DNA of 64,000 nucleotides, taken from assembly GCA_903865435.1 (NCBI GenBank), contig CAIPJS010000023.1, positions 1-64,000 on the forward strand. Direction: 5' to 3'. The translations under genes and the position numbers were made by a program. The notes beneath the pieces were generated by a model. The model worked only from the letters and a program-made list of their open reading frames with translations, made no database searches and was not told the DNA's origin. Below are positions 26,683 to 34,710 of the stretch, in pieces (positions within the stretch are counted from its first letter, which is position 1; every line of letters starts with the position of its first letter). This DNA is from an uncultured Bacteroidota bacterium. GTDB lineage: Bacteria; Bacteroidota; Bacteroidia; Chitinophagales; Chitinophagaceae.

Positions 26683-29043
26683 ATGAAAAAAAATATAGTT
26701 TACTTTTTGGTTCTTTTATTGATTCAGCAAAATGTAAGTGCTCAAAAATCGAGTGCCGAAATTTTGGCACAAATTAATAAGTTAAAAGTAGTAGGGAGCG
26801 TTTTATACATTGCAGCGCATCCCGATGATGAGAACAATAGTTTTTTGCCTTATTTGACCAAACAAAGAATGTTACGAACTGCCTATTTAAGTTTGACAAG
26901 GGGAGATGGCGGACAAAATTTAATTGGTAAAGAACAAGGAATTGAATTGGGGATGATTCGCACCCAAGAACTTTTGGCCGCTCGAAGAATTGATGGAGCT
27001 GAGCAATATTTTTCAACTGCTTATGAATTTGGTTTTAGTAAATCATCAGACGAAGCTTTGCGCATTTGGGATCATGAGAAAGTATTAAGTGATGCTGTGC
27101 TGGTAATTCGAAAATTTCAACCAGACATTATCATTACGCGTTTTCCAAGAGATGCGCGTGCGGGACATGGCCATCATTCTGCTTCAGCCATTATTGCCAA
27201 CGAAGCTTATTTGGCTGCAGCAGATCCAACCAAATTTCCTGAACAAATTAAGTTAGGATATAAAGCTTGGAAAGCAAAAAGGATACTTTGGAATACATTT
27301 AATTTTGGCACCATCAATACGACCAATGAGAATCAATTAAAACTAGAAGTAGGTGGATACAATGCCTTATTAGGGAAAAGTTATGGCGAGATAGGTGCAG
27401 AAGCAAGAACCATGCATAAAAGCCAAGGTGAAGGCAGACCACGTCGCAGAGGCGCTATGTATGAATTTTTTGAATTGACTGGTGGAGAAGCTGCAAAAGA
27501 GGACATCATGGAAGGCGTTAATCTTAGTTGGAATAGAATTGCCGCCAATGATAAAGAGGGCGCTGCTATTGAAGTTGAAATTATCAATATTGCTAAAGCT
27601 TTCAGTACAGAAAATCCAGCCGCATCTGTTGCGGCACTGGTTAATCTTTACAAACACATTCAATCTATTCCTGATTCCAAATGGCGTGCCTATAAGCTAA
27701 ATGAACTAAAATCAATCATCAAAGAATGTGCAGGATTATTTTTTGAAGCAACCACCCAACAACAACAAGTAGTGCCAGGTGAAAATATCAAGTTTCAATT
27801 TTTTCTAAATCAAAGATCTATCATTGATTCAAAATTAGCAATGCTTCATTTCCCATTGGGTGCAGATTCTGCTATGAATAAAACACTTACTTACAATGAG
27901 AATGTTCAGTATGATAATGCATTCAAAGTACCCATTAATTTTCCCATTTCACAACCATATTGGTTGGTTCAGCCAAAAACAGAAGGGATGTTTCAAGTGA
28001 CCAATCAAACATTAATTGGAGACGCCGAAAATGCACCTGCTTTTACCATGCAATTGGATCTGCAACTATATGGTCAGTCATTTAATTATACCATTCCTAT
28101 CCAATATAAATTCACCGATCCCACCAAAGGGGATGTTTACCAACCCATTGCCGTAATACCTAGTCATGAAATTAAATACGATAAAGAAGTATATTTAAAA
28201 CCAGTAGGTCAAAACATTACAATTGGATATCAGGATTTTACTCAAGGTATAGCAAAGCAATTTAAAACGGAAATACAATCAACCACTGCAAGTTTACCAA
28301 CATCAGATAAAGATGTTTATACTAAGACCATTCAGTATGACCATATTCCTACATTAACTTATTTCCCTACAGCTTCCACAAAAATTGTGGAAGCCAATGT
28401 CATTTCAAAACCTGCCAAAGTGGGTTATATAGATGGTGCTGGAGATAAATTACCTGAAGCCTTAACCGAATTAGGTTATCAAGTAAGCCTGCTTAAAGAA
28501 TCAGACATTAGTTTGGAAAAATTAAAGCAATTTGATGCGATTGTGGTAGGTATTCGTGCTTATAATATGTTCGATTTTTTAACGGATAAAAACGATATCA
28601 TGAACGCCTACATGGAACAAGGAGGCAACCTAATCGTTCAATATTTAAAAAGCAATCAAGTAGGTTTAAAGAAAGTAAAAGTGGGGCCTTATGCTTTTAC
28701 AGTGAATAGTGGCCGAAGAGTAACGCAAGAAGAAGTGCCTGTGCAATTTGTTTTACCCAACCATTCGGTACTGAATTTTCCTAATAAAATTACGTTGCAG
28801 GATTTTGATGGATGGGTACAAGAAAGAAGTACCTACCAAGCAGAAAATACAGATGCGCATTTTGAAGCGCCTTTGGCCATGAGCGACAAAGGGGAACCCA
28901 TTTCAAATGGTAGTTTAATCATTGCGCCCTATGGCAAAGGCAATATGGTGTATTTGAGTTTGGTTTTATTTAGACAACTTCCTGCTGGAAATGCAGGGGC
29001 CTATAAATTATTATCTAATCTAATTTCCTTACCTAAGCATTAA
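26683..29043 (+). CDS. Secreted PIG-L/LmbE-family deacetylase with C-terminal GATase-like domain
   Basis: PIG-L enzymes are zinc hydrolases that deacetylate N-acetylglucosamine-containing substrates. From the ATG at 26683 a signal peptide (about 1-20) precedes the catalytic AAHPDDE motif (H46, D48, D49), then SLTRGDGGQN and RDARAGHGHHSASA, carrying the third metal ligand. The middle holds beta-rich domains and the C-terminus a Rossmann-like GATase1 fold (DAIVVGIRAYNMFDF, YMEQGGNLIVQY). An ATG three codons earlier (26674) is an alternative. Tight coupling to the M14 gene suggests both act on the same extracellular material. Confidence 0.9.
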   Translation: MKKNIVYFLVLLLIQQNVSAQKSSAEILAQINKLKVVGSVLYIAAHPDDENNSFLPYLTKQRMLRTAYLSLTRGDGGQNLIGKEQGIELGMIRTQELLAARRIDGAEQYFSTAYEFGFSKSSDEALRIWDHEKVLSDAVLVIRKFQPDIIITRFPRDARAGHGHHSASAIIANEAYLAAADPTKFPEQIKLGYKAWKAKRILWNTFNFGTINTTNENQLKLEVGGYNALLGKSYGEIGAEARTMHKSQGEGRPRRRGAMYEFFELTGGEAAKEDIMEGVNLSWNRIAANDKEGAAIEVEIINIAKAFSTENPAASVAALVNLYKHIQSIPDSKWRAYKLNELKSIIKECAGLFFEATTQQQQVVPGENIKFQFFLNQRSIIDSKLAMLHFPLGADSAMNKTLTYNENVQYDNAFKVPINFPISQPYWLVQPKTEGMFQVTNQTLIGDAENAPAFTMQLDLQLYGQSFNYTIPIQYKFTDPTKGDVYQPIAVIPSHEIKYDKEVYLKPVGQNITIGYQDFTQGIAKQFKTEIQSTTASLPTSDKDVYTKTIQYDHIPTLTYFPTASTKIVEANVISKPAKVGYIDGAGDKLPEALTELGYQVSLLKESDISLEKLKQFDAIVVGIRAYNMFDFLTDKNDIMNAYMEQGGNLIVQYLKSNQVGLKKVKVGPYAFTVNSGRRVTQEEVPVQFVLPNHSVLNFPNKITLQDFDGWVQERSTYQAENTDAHFEAPLAMSDKGEPISNGSLIIAPYGKGNMVYLSLVLFRQLPAGNAGAYKLLSNLISLPKH

Positions 29044-29045
29044 CC

Positions 29046-29186
29046 ATGAGACGCAATGTGAGCATTTTTACTTTATTGGTAATTGGTTTAGCCCTAGGAT
29101 GGATGATCAAGAATGTAAAAATTGGATTAATTATTGGTCTTGTATTTGGCCTATTGATTAGCGGCATCGGGACTAGAAGTAAATAA
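29046..29186 (+). CDS. 46-residue two-helix Gly-rich membrane peptide
   Basis: An unannotated small frame begins 2 bp after the LmbE-like stop. It starts MRRNVSIFTLLVIGLALGWM, continues with a second hydrophobic stretch KIGLIIGLVFGLLISGIG and ends TRSK. Two short helices with regular glycines (IGLALG, GLIIGLVFGLLISGIG) resemble a glycine-zipper hairpin. Its last 36 bp overlap the 3' end of the convergent permease gene. The tight junction, A-rich start context and good membrane topology support a real gene. The function is unknown. Confidence 0.6.
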   Translation: MRRNVSIFTLLVIGLALGWMIKNVKIGLIIGLVFGLLISGIGTRSK

Positions 29187-30551
29187 AGGAGCTGCATCTT
29201 GGTTTGCTATGGGGTTTACCACTTCTGCACCAATCCATTTCATTTTTCTGGCAATAAAATAAGCGATCAGTCCCAAACTAATTACAACCAATCCACTCAA
29301 CATCATTTTAGTACCTGTTGAAAAAAAGATGCCGCCCCAAATGATGATGGCTAAGAAAAGAGGTATTGGATACATTGGCATTTTCCATGGGAAAAAATCT
29401 TTTCCCTTTCTTTTGTATAAAAATAATAGACCTATTGCCTGTCCAATGAATTGAATTAAAATACGCATGGCCAAAATAGCATCAATCACTTCTTTCAATC
29501 TAAACAACAAACTAAACACAAAGGCAATACCTCCTAAGACCAATAATGACCTATGTGGGAAATGCAATTTTGGATGCACGGCACCAAAGAAAGAAAAGAA
29601 GGACTTGTTTTGTGCGGCAGCAAATGGAATTCTACTATAACCTAAAGTTGCCGAAAATAAAGAGGAGAAAGCCACCAATAAAATCAATACTGTTGCAAAA
29701 GCACCTGCAGTGGGGCCATATAAAGCTTTGATATAATCGCTTACAACAAATTTACTCGTTATAATGGTTTGAAAGGGGAGCACACTGGCCACACTCACAT
29801 TCATGGCTAAATATAAAATAGCAATTCCTGTAATAGAAATAAACATACTCCTTGGAATATTTTTACTTGGATTTTTTATTTCGCCACCCAAATGACACAC
29901 ATTGTAATAACCTAAATAACTATAAATGGTTTTGACACTGGCAAAACCTAAGGCAGCTACAAATCCATGTTCTAAACTAAATCCATCATTAATGTGTCGG
30001 ATGGGTTCCATAAAATGTCCATGCATCACCCCTCCAATAATAATCCATGCCATGGTACCTAACACACCTACCCATAAAAAAACTGATATCTTGCCAATAG
30101 ATTCAATTTTTCGGTACAATAAAATAATCACTAAAATAACTACTAGTCCACTCAAAGCTTTTTCTTCAAAAAAAGACAAGTGGAAAAAATAGTTAGCGTA
30201 TTGGGAAAACCCAATGGCAGCAGATGCAATTACTAAGGGGGCTTGTATCATAGTTTGCCATACAAATAAAAAGCTCATCAAGGATCCTGCTTTTTCTCCG
30301 TAACCTTCTTTTAAAAAATGGAAACTTCCACCTGCTCTAGGTAAAGCCGAACCCAATTGACTCCAAACCATCGCGTCTAAATAAGATAAAAGCGCACCAG
30401 CAATCCAAGCGTATAAAAAATAAGGCCCTCCCATAATCTGCGCCACCACACTCAACACCACAAATGGACCGATGCCCACCATATCAATCATGTTAATGGC
30501 GGTTGCATGTAAAAGACTTAATTTGCGTTCTAAATTTGGTGTTTGGCTCAT
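29151..30551 (-). CDS. APC-superfamily amino acid permease
   Basis: The 466-residue protein, counted from ATG 30551, has about twelve membrane segments. The N-terminal NMIDMVGIGPFVVLSVVAQIMGGPY matches the unwound helix 1 of APC transporters, and QLGSALPRAGGSFHFLKEGYG matches helices 2-3. The substrate is not evident. An upstream ATG at 30587 would overlap the divergent GH13 gene and adds residues without similarity, so 30551 is chosen. Its 3' end overlaps the small membrane peptide gene. Confidence 0.9.
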   Translation of the reverse strand: MSQTPNLERKLSLLHATAINMIDMVGIGPFVVLSVVAQIMGGPYFLYAWIAGALLSYLDAMVWSQLGSALPRAGGSFHFLKEGYGEKAGSLMSFLFVWQTMIQAPLVIASAAIGFSQYANYFFHLSFFEEKALSGLVVILVIILLYRKIESIGKISVFLWVGVLGTMAWIIIGGVMHGHFMEPIRHINDGFSLEHGFVAALGFASVKTIYSYLGYYNVCHLGGEIKNPSKNIPRSMFISITGIAILYLAMNVSVASVLPFQTIITSKFVVSDYIKALYGPTAGAFATVLILLVAFSSLFSATLGYSRIPFAAAQNKSFFSFFGAVHPKLHFPHRSLLVLGGIAFVFSLLFRLKEVIDAILAMRILIQFIGQAIGLLFLYKRKGKDFFPWKMPMYPIPLFLAIIIWGGIFFSTGTKMMLSGLVVISLGLIAYFIARKMKWIGAEVVNPIANQDAAPLFTSSPDAANQ

Positions 30552-30586
30552 AAAGTAGGTAGACAAGATAATAAAAAAAGTATACA

Positions 30587-31858
30587 ATGGATGTGAATTT
30601 TAAAACTGTACCATGGGCCAATACTATTTCTATATATGAAGTTAATATCAGGCAATACACGCCCGAAGGAACTTTTAAAGCATTTCAAAATCATCTTCCC
30701 CGCTTACAAGAGATGGGTGTGAATGTTTTATGGTTGATGCCCATCACCACCATTAGTAGAGAAGGTCGTAAAGGGAATTTGGGCAGCTATTATGCTTGTA
30801 ACAGTTACACCAAAATAAATCCTGAATTTGGCAATGAACAAGACTTGATTGATTTGATAAACTTGGCCCATCAACTGGGTATGAAAGTAATGATAGATTG
30901 GGTAGCCAATCATACCGGCAGGCAACACGAATGGATGCAAAATCATCCAGCATGGTTTACAAGAGATGAAGATGGTAATTTTACTGAACGCAATGGTTGG
31001 GACGATGTGGTAGATTTAAATTATCACAACAAGGAAATGCGTGCTGCATTAATTGGTGCCATGCAGTATTGGGTGCAATCTTTTAAGATTGATGGATTTA
31101 GATGTGATATGGCACATTTGGTGCCTTTGGATTTTTGGAAAGCCGCAAGAACCGCTTGTGAAACCATTCAGCCTTTGTTTTGGTTGGCAGAATGTGAAGT
31201 GGCCGCCTACCATGAAGTTTTTGATGCAAGCTATGCATGGGATTGGATGCACGTGAGCGAAAAATTAACCAAAGGTGATGCCAATATAAATGATGTATAC
31301 AATGTATTGCATCATTACAATCAATATCCAGTAGGGGCTTTAAAATTATTCTTTACTTCCAATCACGATGAGAATTCTTGGAATGGAACAGAGTATGAAA
31401 AATTTGGACCTGCGGCCAAACCATGGGCTGTATTTTGTTTTACTTGGACTGGCATGCCTTTAATATACAGTGGTCAGGAATTGCCCAATTATAAACGGCT
31501 GGCCTTTTTTGATAAAGATTTTATTGATTGGACCCCTGCACCTCAACTGCATGATTTTTATAAAATACTTACTACCTTAAGAAAGTCTTTTACCTGGCTA
31601 TGTAATGGCGCTACTTTTAATTTGCCCACCCAAGCAGAAAAAACCATGGCTTATTTAAGGTATGATGCCATTGATGATTCAAAAGAAATTATTTTGGTGG
31701 CACTTAATTTAGGAGACCAACCGCAAAAAATAAGCTTTGCGCATGATTTGCTGGTAGGGGAGTTTAAAAATATTTTCTCTGGCCTAAGCTTTCATTTCAA
31801 TCAAGAACTTACCTTCGAATTGATGCCGGGCGACTATTTTGTATATGTCAAAATTTAG
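30587..31858 (+). CDS. Cytoplasmic GH13 alpha-amylase-family glycosidase
   Basis: The TIM-barrel enzyme cleaves or rearranges alpha-glucosidic bonds. In 423 residues all four GH13 regions are present: DWVANHTG (I), GFRCDMAHL with nucleophile D174 (II), WLAECE with acid/base E202 (III) and SNHDEN with D261 (IV). There is no signal peptide, so it acts inside the cell on imported or stored maltodextrin or glycogen. It diverges from the permease with 35 bp between the starts, and its stop overlaps the polX stop by 4 bp. Confidence 0.93.
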   Translation: MDVNFKTVPWANTISIYEVNIRQYTPEGTFKAFQNHLPRLQEMGVNVLWLMPITTISREGRKGNLGSYYACNSYTKINPEFGNEQDLIDLINLAHQLGMKVMIDWVANHTGRQHEWMQNHPAWFTRDEDGNFTERNGWDDVVDLNYHNKEMRAALIGAMQYWVQSFKIDGFRCDMAHLVPLDFWKAARTACETIQPLFWLAECEVAAYHEVFDASYAWDWMHVSEKLTKGDANINDVYNVLHHYNQYPVGALKLFFTSNHDENSWNGTEYEKFGPAAKPWAVFCFTWTGMPLIYSGQELPNYKRLAFFDKDFIDWTPAPQLHDFYKILTTLRKSFTWLCNGATFNLPTQAEKTMAYLRYDAIDDSKEIILVALNLGDQPQKISFAHDLLVGEFKNIFSGLSFHFNQELTFELMPGDYFVYVKI

Positions 31859-33528
31859 GCTCTCTTGGATTGTTGAAATTCTACAAACTCAATCATTTCT
31901 TCTAAGCTAAAGCTGCTTAAATTTTGAGCAGCAGTCAATCCTGCTTTTTGCGCCACCAAAACACCATATTTACAATCATCATATCCTTCCACCGCATGGG
32001 CATCTGGATTAATGGAAATAAGAACGTCTTTCTTTAAAGCAGCAGGAATAAAACGCCAGTCCATATCTAATCTTCTGGGATGGGCATTCAGTTCAATTAC
32101 CACATCATTATTTGCACAGGCTTCTATAATGGCTTCGTGATTTACAGGGTATCCTTTTCTACTTAATAACAAACGGCTGGTAAGATGGCCTAAGATGCTT
32201 GTATAGGGATTGTTGACGGCATTTAACAAACGCATCATGGCTTTCTCCTCGGTCATTTTTAAATTAGAGTGAATGGAAGCAATCACGATATCAAAACTGG
32301 CCAGCACTTCATCGGGGTAGTCCAAGCTGCCATCATTTAATACATCCGATTCAATACTTTTAAAAATAACAAAGGGGGCTAATTTTTTATTGAGGGCATC
32401 AATTTCTTTATGTTGTGCCTGTATGCGATCCAATTGCAAACCATTTGCATAGAAGGCCGATTTGGAATGGTCGCTAATCACTAAATATTCATATCCTTTT
32501 TCTATGGCAGCAAGGGCCATTTGTTCTATAGTATGTACCCCATCGCTCCAAGTACTATGCGAATGAATGATTCCTTTGATGTCTTTTATTTGAATGGTTT
32601 CTTTGAGCGGTTGTTTTAAAACTTGTTCAATAATTGCTGGATCCTCTCTTTGGGCTGGGGGGATGTAAGCAATCCCCAATTGTTCAAAGATGGCCTGTGG
32701 AAAAATAAATTTAAAATTTTTCTGAAAAAGAGGATTTTCGACCCATTTTTTCAAAAATTCGGGCGAACAGGACAAACTAAAATCGGTCCAATGGAACAGT
32801 TCTTGGGTGGTCAAATACCATCTAATTTCAAAATTATCGCTCCCTTTTGAACTTAAATAGGCATCACTTTTTATAACAGTAAATTCTTTTTCTATCAACC
32901 AATTGATTAATTCTTTTTCACTACAAGTACTTACAATTTCTAAAAACTCCAAACTTTCCATTTGTCTTTTGAATGCGCCCACTACCTCATGCATTGCATT
33001 GGGAAATTTATTTTCTAAAGATTCTTTTAAAGCAATTACTAAACTTTCTACTTGCTGGTACAAATAACTTCCTTGATGTTGTAAATAATACGCTAAACTC
33101 TCTTGTATATTTTTTTGTGTCTTCGCACCAAAACCTTTGTAGTTGATTAATCTATTTTCTTCGCATGCATAAAGTAGTTCACCAATGCTTTCAATTTCTA
33201 ATTCTTTCCAAATGGTTCTAATTTTTTTAGGACCCAATCCTTTTATTTTTATCAATTCAATGATACCAGAAGGTGTTTTTTCTAGATAAGTTTCTAATAA
33301 CGTAAACTGCTTATTTTCAATGAGTTGTAATATCTTTTGACCAATCGCTTCTCCAATGCCACGTTGTGCAAACAATTCACTTGGAGACATATCCATTACA
33401 GGATCTGTAAGTTTATCTAATGTAAATGCAGCATTTGCATAAGACTTAATTTTGAATTCATTCTCACCATGAATGTCCATGAGTTTACTCAGCAAAGAAA
33501 AATATTCTGCGATTTCGTAATTATGCAT
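31855..33528 (-). CDS. PolX-like protein: HhH domain, degenerate polymerase domain and intact PHP nuclease domain
   Basis: Bacterial PolX enzymes are repair DNA polymerases with a C-terminal PHP 3'-5' exonuclease. In 557 residues the order is 8-kDa-like domain (1-80), helix-hairpin-helix repeats (FAQRGIGEAIGQKI, IKGLGPKKIRTIW, YKGFGAKTQKNI), a palm-like region, and a PHP domain. In the palm, the place of the catalytic Asp-x-Asp reads LEFLEIV, so both aspartates seem lost. The PHP ligands are complete: IHSHSTWSDG, ISDHSKS, SIESDVLNDGSLDY, ASIHSNL, GHLTSRLL, ELNAHPRRLDM and INPDAHA. It therefore likely acts as a nuclease. The frame runs 10 codons upstream to a TTG, but ATG 33528 is preferred. 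Confidence 0.9.
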   Translation of the reverse strand: MHNYEIAEYFSLLSKLMDIHGENEFKIKSYANAAFTLDKLTDPVMDMSPSELFAQRGIGEAIGQKILQLIENKQFTLLETYLEKTPSGIIELIKIKGLGPKKIRTIWKELEIESIGELLYACEENRLINYKGFGAKTQKNIQESLAYYLQHQGSYLYQQVESLVIALKESLENKFPNAMHEVVGAFKRQMESLEFLEIVSTCSEKELINWLIEKEFTVIKSDAYLSSKGSDNFEIRWYLTTQELFHWTDFSLSCSPEFLKKWVENPLFQKNFKFIFPQAIFEQLGIAYIPPAQREDPAIIEQVLKQPLKETIQIKDIKGIIHSHSTWSDGVHTIEQMALAAIEKGYEYLVISDHSKSAFYANGLQLDRIQAQHKEIDALNKKLAPFVIFKSIESDVLNDGSLDYPDEVLASFDIVIASIHSNLKMTEEKAMMRLLNAVNNPYTSILGHLTSRLLLSRKGYPVNHEAIIEACANNDVVIELNAHPRRLDMDWRFIPAALKKDVLISINPDAHAVEGYDDCKYGVLVAQKAGLTAAQNLSSFSLEEMIEFVEFQQSKRA

Positions 33529-33556
33529 TGGATATGTAAAGTATAAAAAATTATTC

Positions 33557-33590
33557 AAAAAAAAATCCCCCCCGTAAACGGGGAGGACTT
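33557..33590 (-). terminator. Terminator of the rplU-rpmA and KAP-repeat gene block
   Basis: Read on minus, a TCCTCCCCGTTTACGGGGGGA-type hairpin (33566-33588) is followed by nine T (33557-33565). It lies just before the polX start, ending transcription from the upstream minus genes. Confidence 0.85.
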
Positions 33591-33642
33591 CAAATCTATT
33601 TTTGCTAAAAGCAAAAAAGACGATTTAATTATCTTGCGATAA

Positions 33643-33819
33643 TTATTTCTTTTTAGCAGCCTTCTTTTTTGCAGCTTTCTTCTTAGGAGCAGCTTTTTTA
33701 GCAGCTTTCTTAGGAGCAGCTTTTTTAGCGGCTTTCTTTGCAGCTTTTTTCTTAGGAGCAGCTTTTTTTGCAGCTTTTTTTGGAGCAGCTTTTTTAGCGG
33801 CTTTTTTTGCAGTTGCCAT
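33643..33819 (-). CDS. Histone H1-like Lys/Ala/Pro repeat protein
   Basis: The 58-residue protein begins MATAKKAAKKAAPKKAAKK and is almost wholly made of KKAA and KKAAPKK units, with only Lys, Ala and Pro after residue 4. This composition matches the basic tails of bacterial histone H1-like (HctA/Hc1, AlgP-like) DNA-binding proteins, so it probably binds nucleic acid. There is no globular domain. It has its own -7 box, lies downstream of rplU-rpmA, and is followed by a terminator. Codons for Lys and Ala alternate between synonyms, arguing that selection preserves the protein despite its repeats. Confidence 0.8.
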   Translation of the reverse strand: MATAKKAAKKAAPKKAAKKAAPKKKAAKKAAKKAAPKKAAKKAAPKKKAAKKKAAKKK

Positions 33820-33880
33820 GTTTTTTAGATTTAATGGTTAGTAAATATGAATTAAAAATAAAAAACTTTTATTATATCTG

Positions 33881-33888
33881 CAAAATTA
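33881..33888 (-). promoter_or_regulatory. -7 promoter box of the KAP-repeat gene (TAATTTTG)
   Basis: Exact TAnnTTTG on minus, 61 bp upstream of the ATG at 33819 and just after the rpmA stop. It gives the basic-repeat gene an independent promoter with a leader of nearly 60 nt. Confidence 0.5.
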
Positions 33889-33893
33889 TTTTT

Positions 33894-34160
33894 TTAAGCG
33901 ACTGTTTCTACGGGTAAAATGGATACTGTAGAACGGTTGTTTCTGCCTTTTTTAAATTCAACAATACCATTGGTAAGTGCGAATAAGGTAAAGTCAGAGC
34001 CAACTCCAACGTTTTTACCAGGATGGTAAACAGTACCTCTTTGGCGTATAATGATGTTGCCAGATAAGGCTGGTTGACCACCATAAATTTTAACACCTAA
34101 GCGTTTGCTTTGTGAATCACGGCCGTTTTTTACGGAACCTTCTCCTTTTTTGTGTGCCAT
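33894..34160 (-). CDS. rpmA: 50S ribosomal protein L27
   Basis: L27 reaches into the peptidyl-transferase centre. The 88-residue protein begins [20 protein letters not shown], without the cleaved N-terminal extension of Firmicutes, so the conserved AHKKG tail is free after Met removal. [36 protein letters not shown] completes the fold. It lies 57 bp downstream of rplU, the usual pair. Confidence 0.98.
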   Translation of the reverse strand: MAHKKGEGSVKNGRDSQSKRLGVKIYGGQPALSGNIIIRQRGTVYHPGKNVGVGSDFTLFALTNGIVEFKKGRNNRSTVSILPVETVA

Positions 34161-34217
34161 AGTATATTCTTTTTTCTAGCTTATTATTAACTTGAAAACA
34201 ATCAATTAGCCCTTTGA

Positions 34218-34517
34218 CTAAGCGATATTTTCGATTTTGATCTGTGTATAATGAGTTCTGTGACCGTGTTTCTTGCGGAAACCCTTTCTTCTCTTCATTT
34301 TAAAAGCGATCACTTTGTCACCTTGAACTAAGTCGTTTGTAATCTCAGCCTTCACTTTTACCTTAGAAGTAAAAGAAATGCTTCCATTATTATCAACGAA
34401 TAATACATCGTTGAATTCAACTTTATCTCCAGTTTTACCTTGCAGGTGAGGTACATACAAGCTATCTCCTGCTTGTACTTTAAATTGTTGTCCTGCGATT
34501 TTTACTACTGCTAGCAT
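34218..34517 (-). CDS. rplU: 50S ribosomal protein L21
   Basis: L21 binds domain II of 23S rRNA. From the ATG at 34517 the protein is 99 residues, the normal length, starting MLAVVKIAGQQFKVQAGDSLYVPHL and ending KKHGHRTHYTQIKIENIA. The frame continues 17 codons upstream, but that part contains the -7 promoter box (34538-34545), so it is not translated. Confidence 0.98.
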   Translation of the reverse strand: MLAVVKIAGQQFKVQAGDSLYVPHLQGKTGDKVEFNDVLFVDNNGSISFTSKVKVKAEITNDLVQGDKVIAFKMKRRKGFRKKHGHRTHYTQIKIENIA

Positions 34518-34537
34518 ATTGTCCAAAATTAGGACGG

Positions 34538-34545
34538 CAAAGGTA
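34538..34545 (-). promoter_or_regulatory. -7 promoter box of rplU-rpmA (TACCTTTG)
   Basis: Exact TAnnTTTG on minus ending 20 bp before the rplU ATG. The implied leader is about 15 nt, too short for an L21-type leader structure. Confidence 0.65.
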
Positions 34546-34647
34546 ATTATTATTATCCCAATTTGCAAGTAATTCTCAAAAAATAATCAAGTAGGCTACA
34601 ATTAGTCCTATTCTTCACATTTAATTGACTTTTAAGGCCTAAAGTAG

Positions 34648-34679
34648 TTTGATGATCCATAAATAAGTACCTAATTTTG
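34648..34679 (+). promoter_or_regulatory. Complete promoter of the GH3 gene (TTTG, 20-bp spacer, TAATTTTG)
   Basis: TTTG at 34648-34651 and TAATTTTG at 34672-34679 match both Bacteroidota promoter elements with near-canonical spacing. The ATG is 31 bp downstream. Confidence 0.7.
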
Positions 34680-34710
34680 TCCAGCTTTAAACGCTTCAAT
34701 CGCTCCTGAT

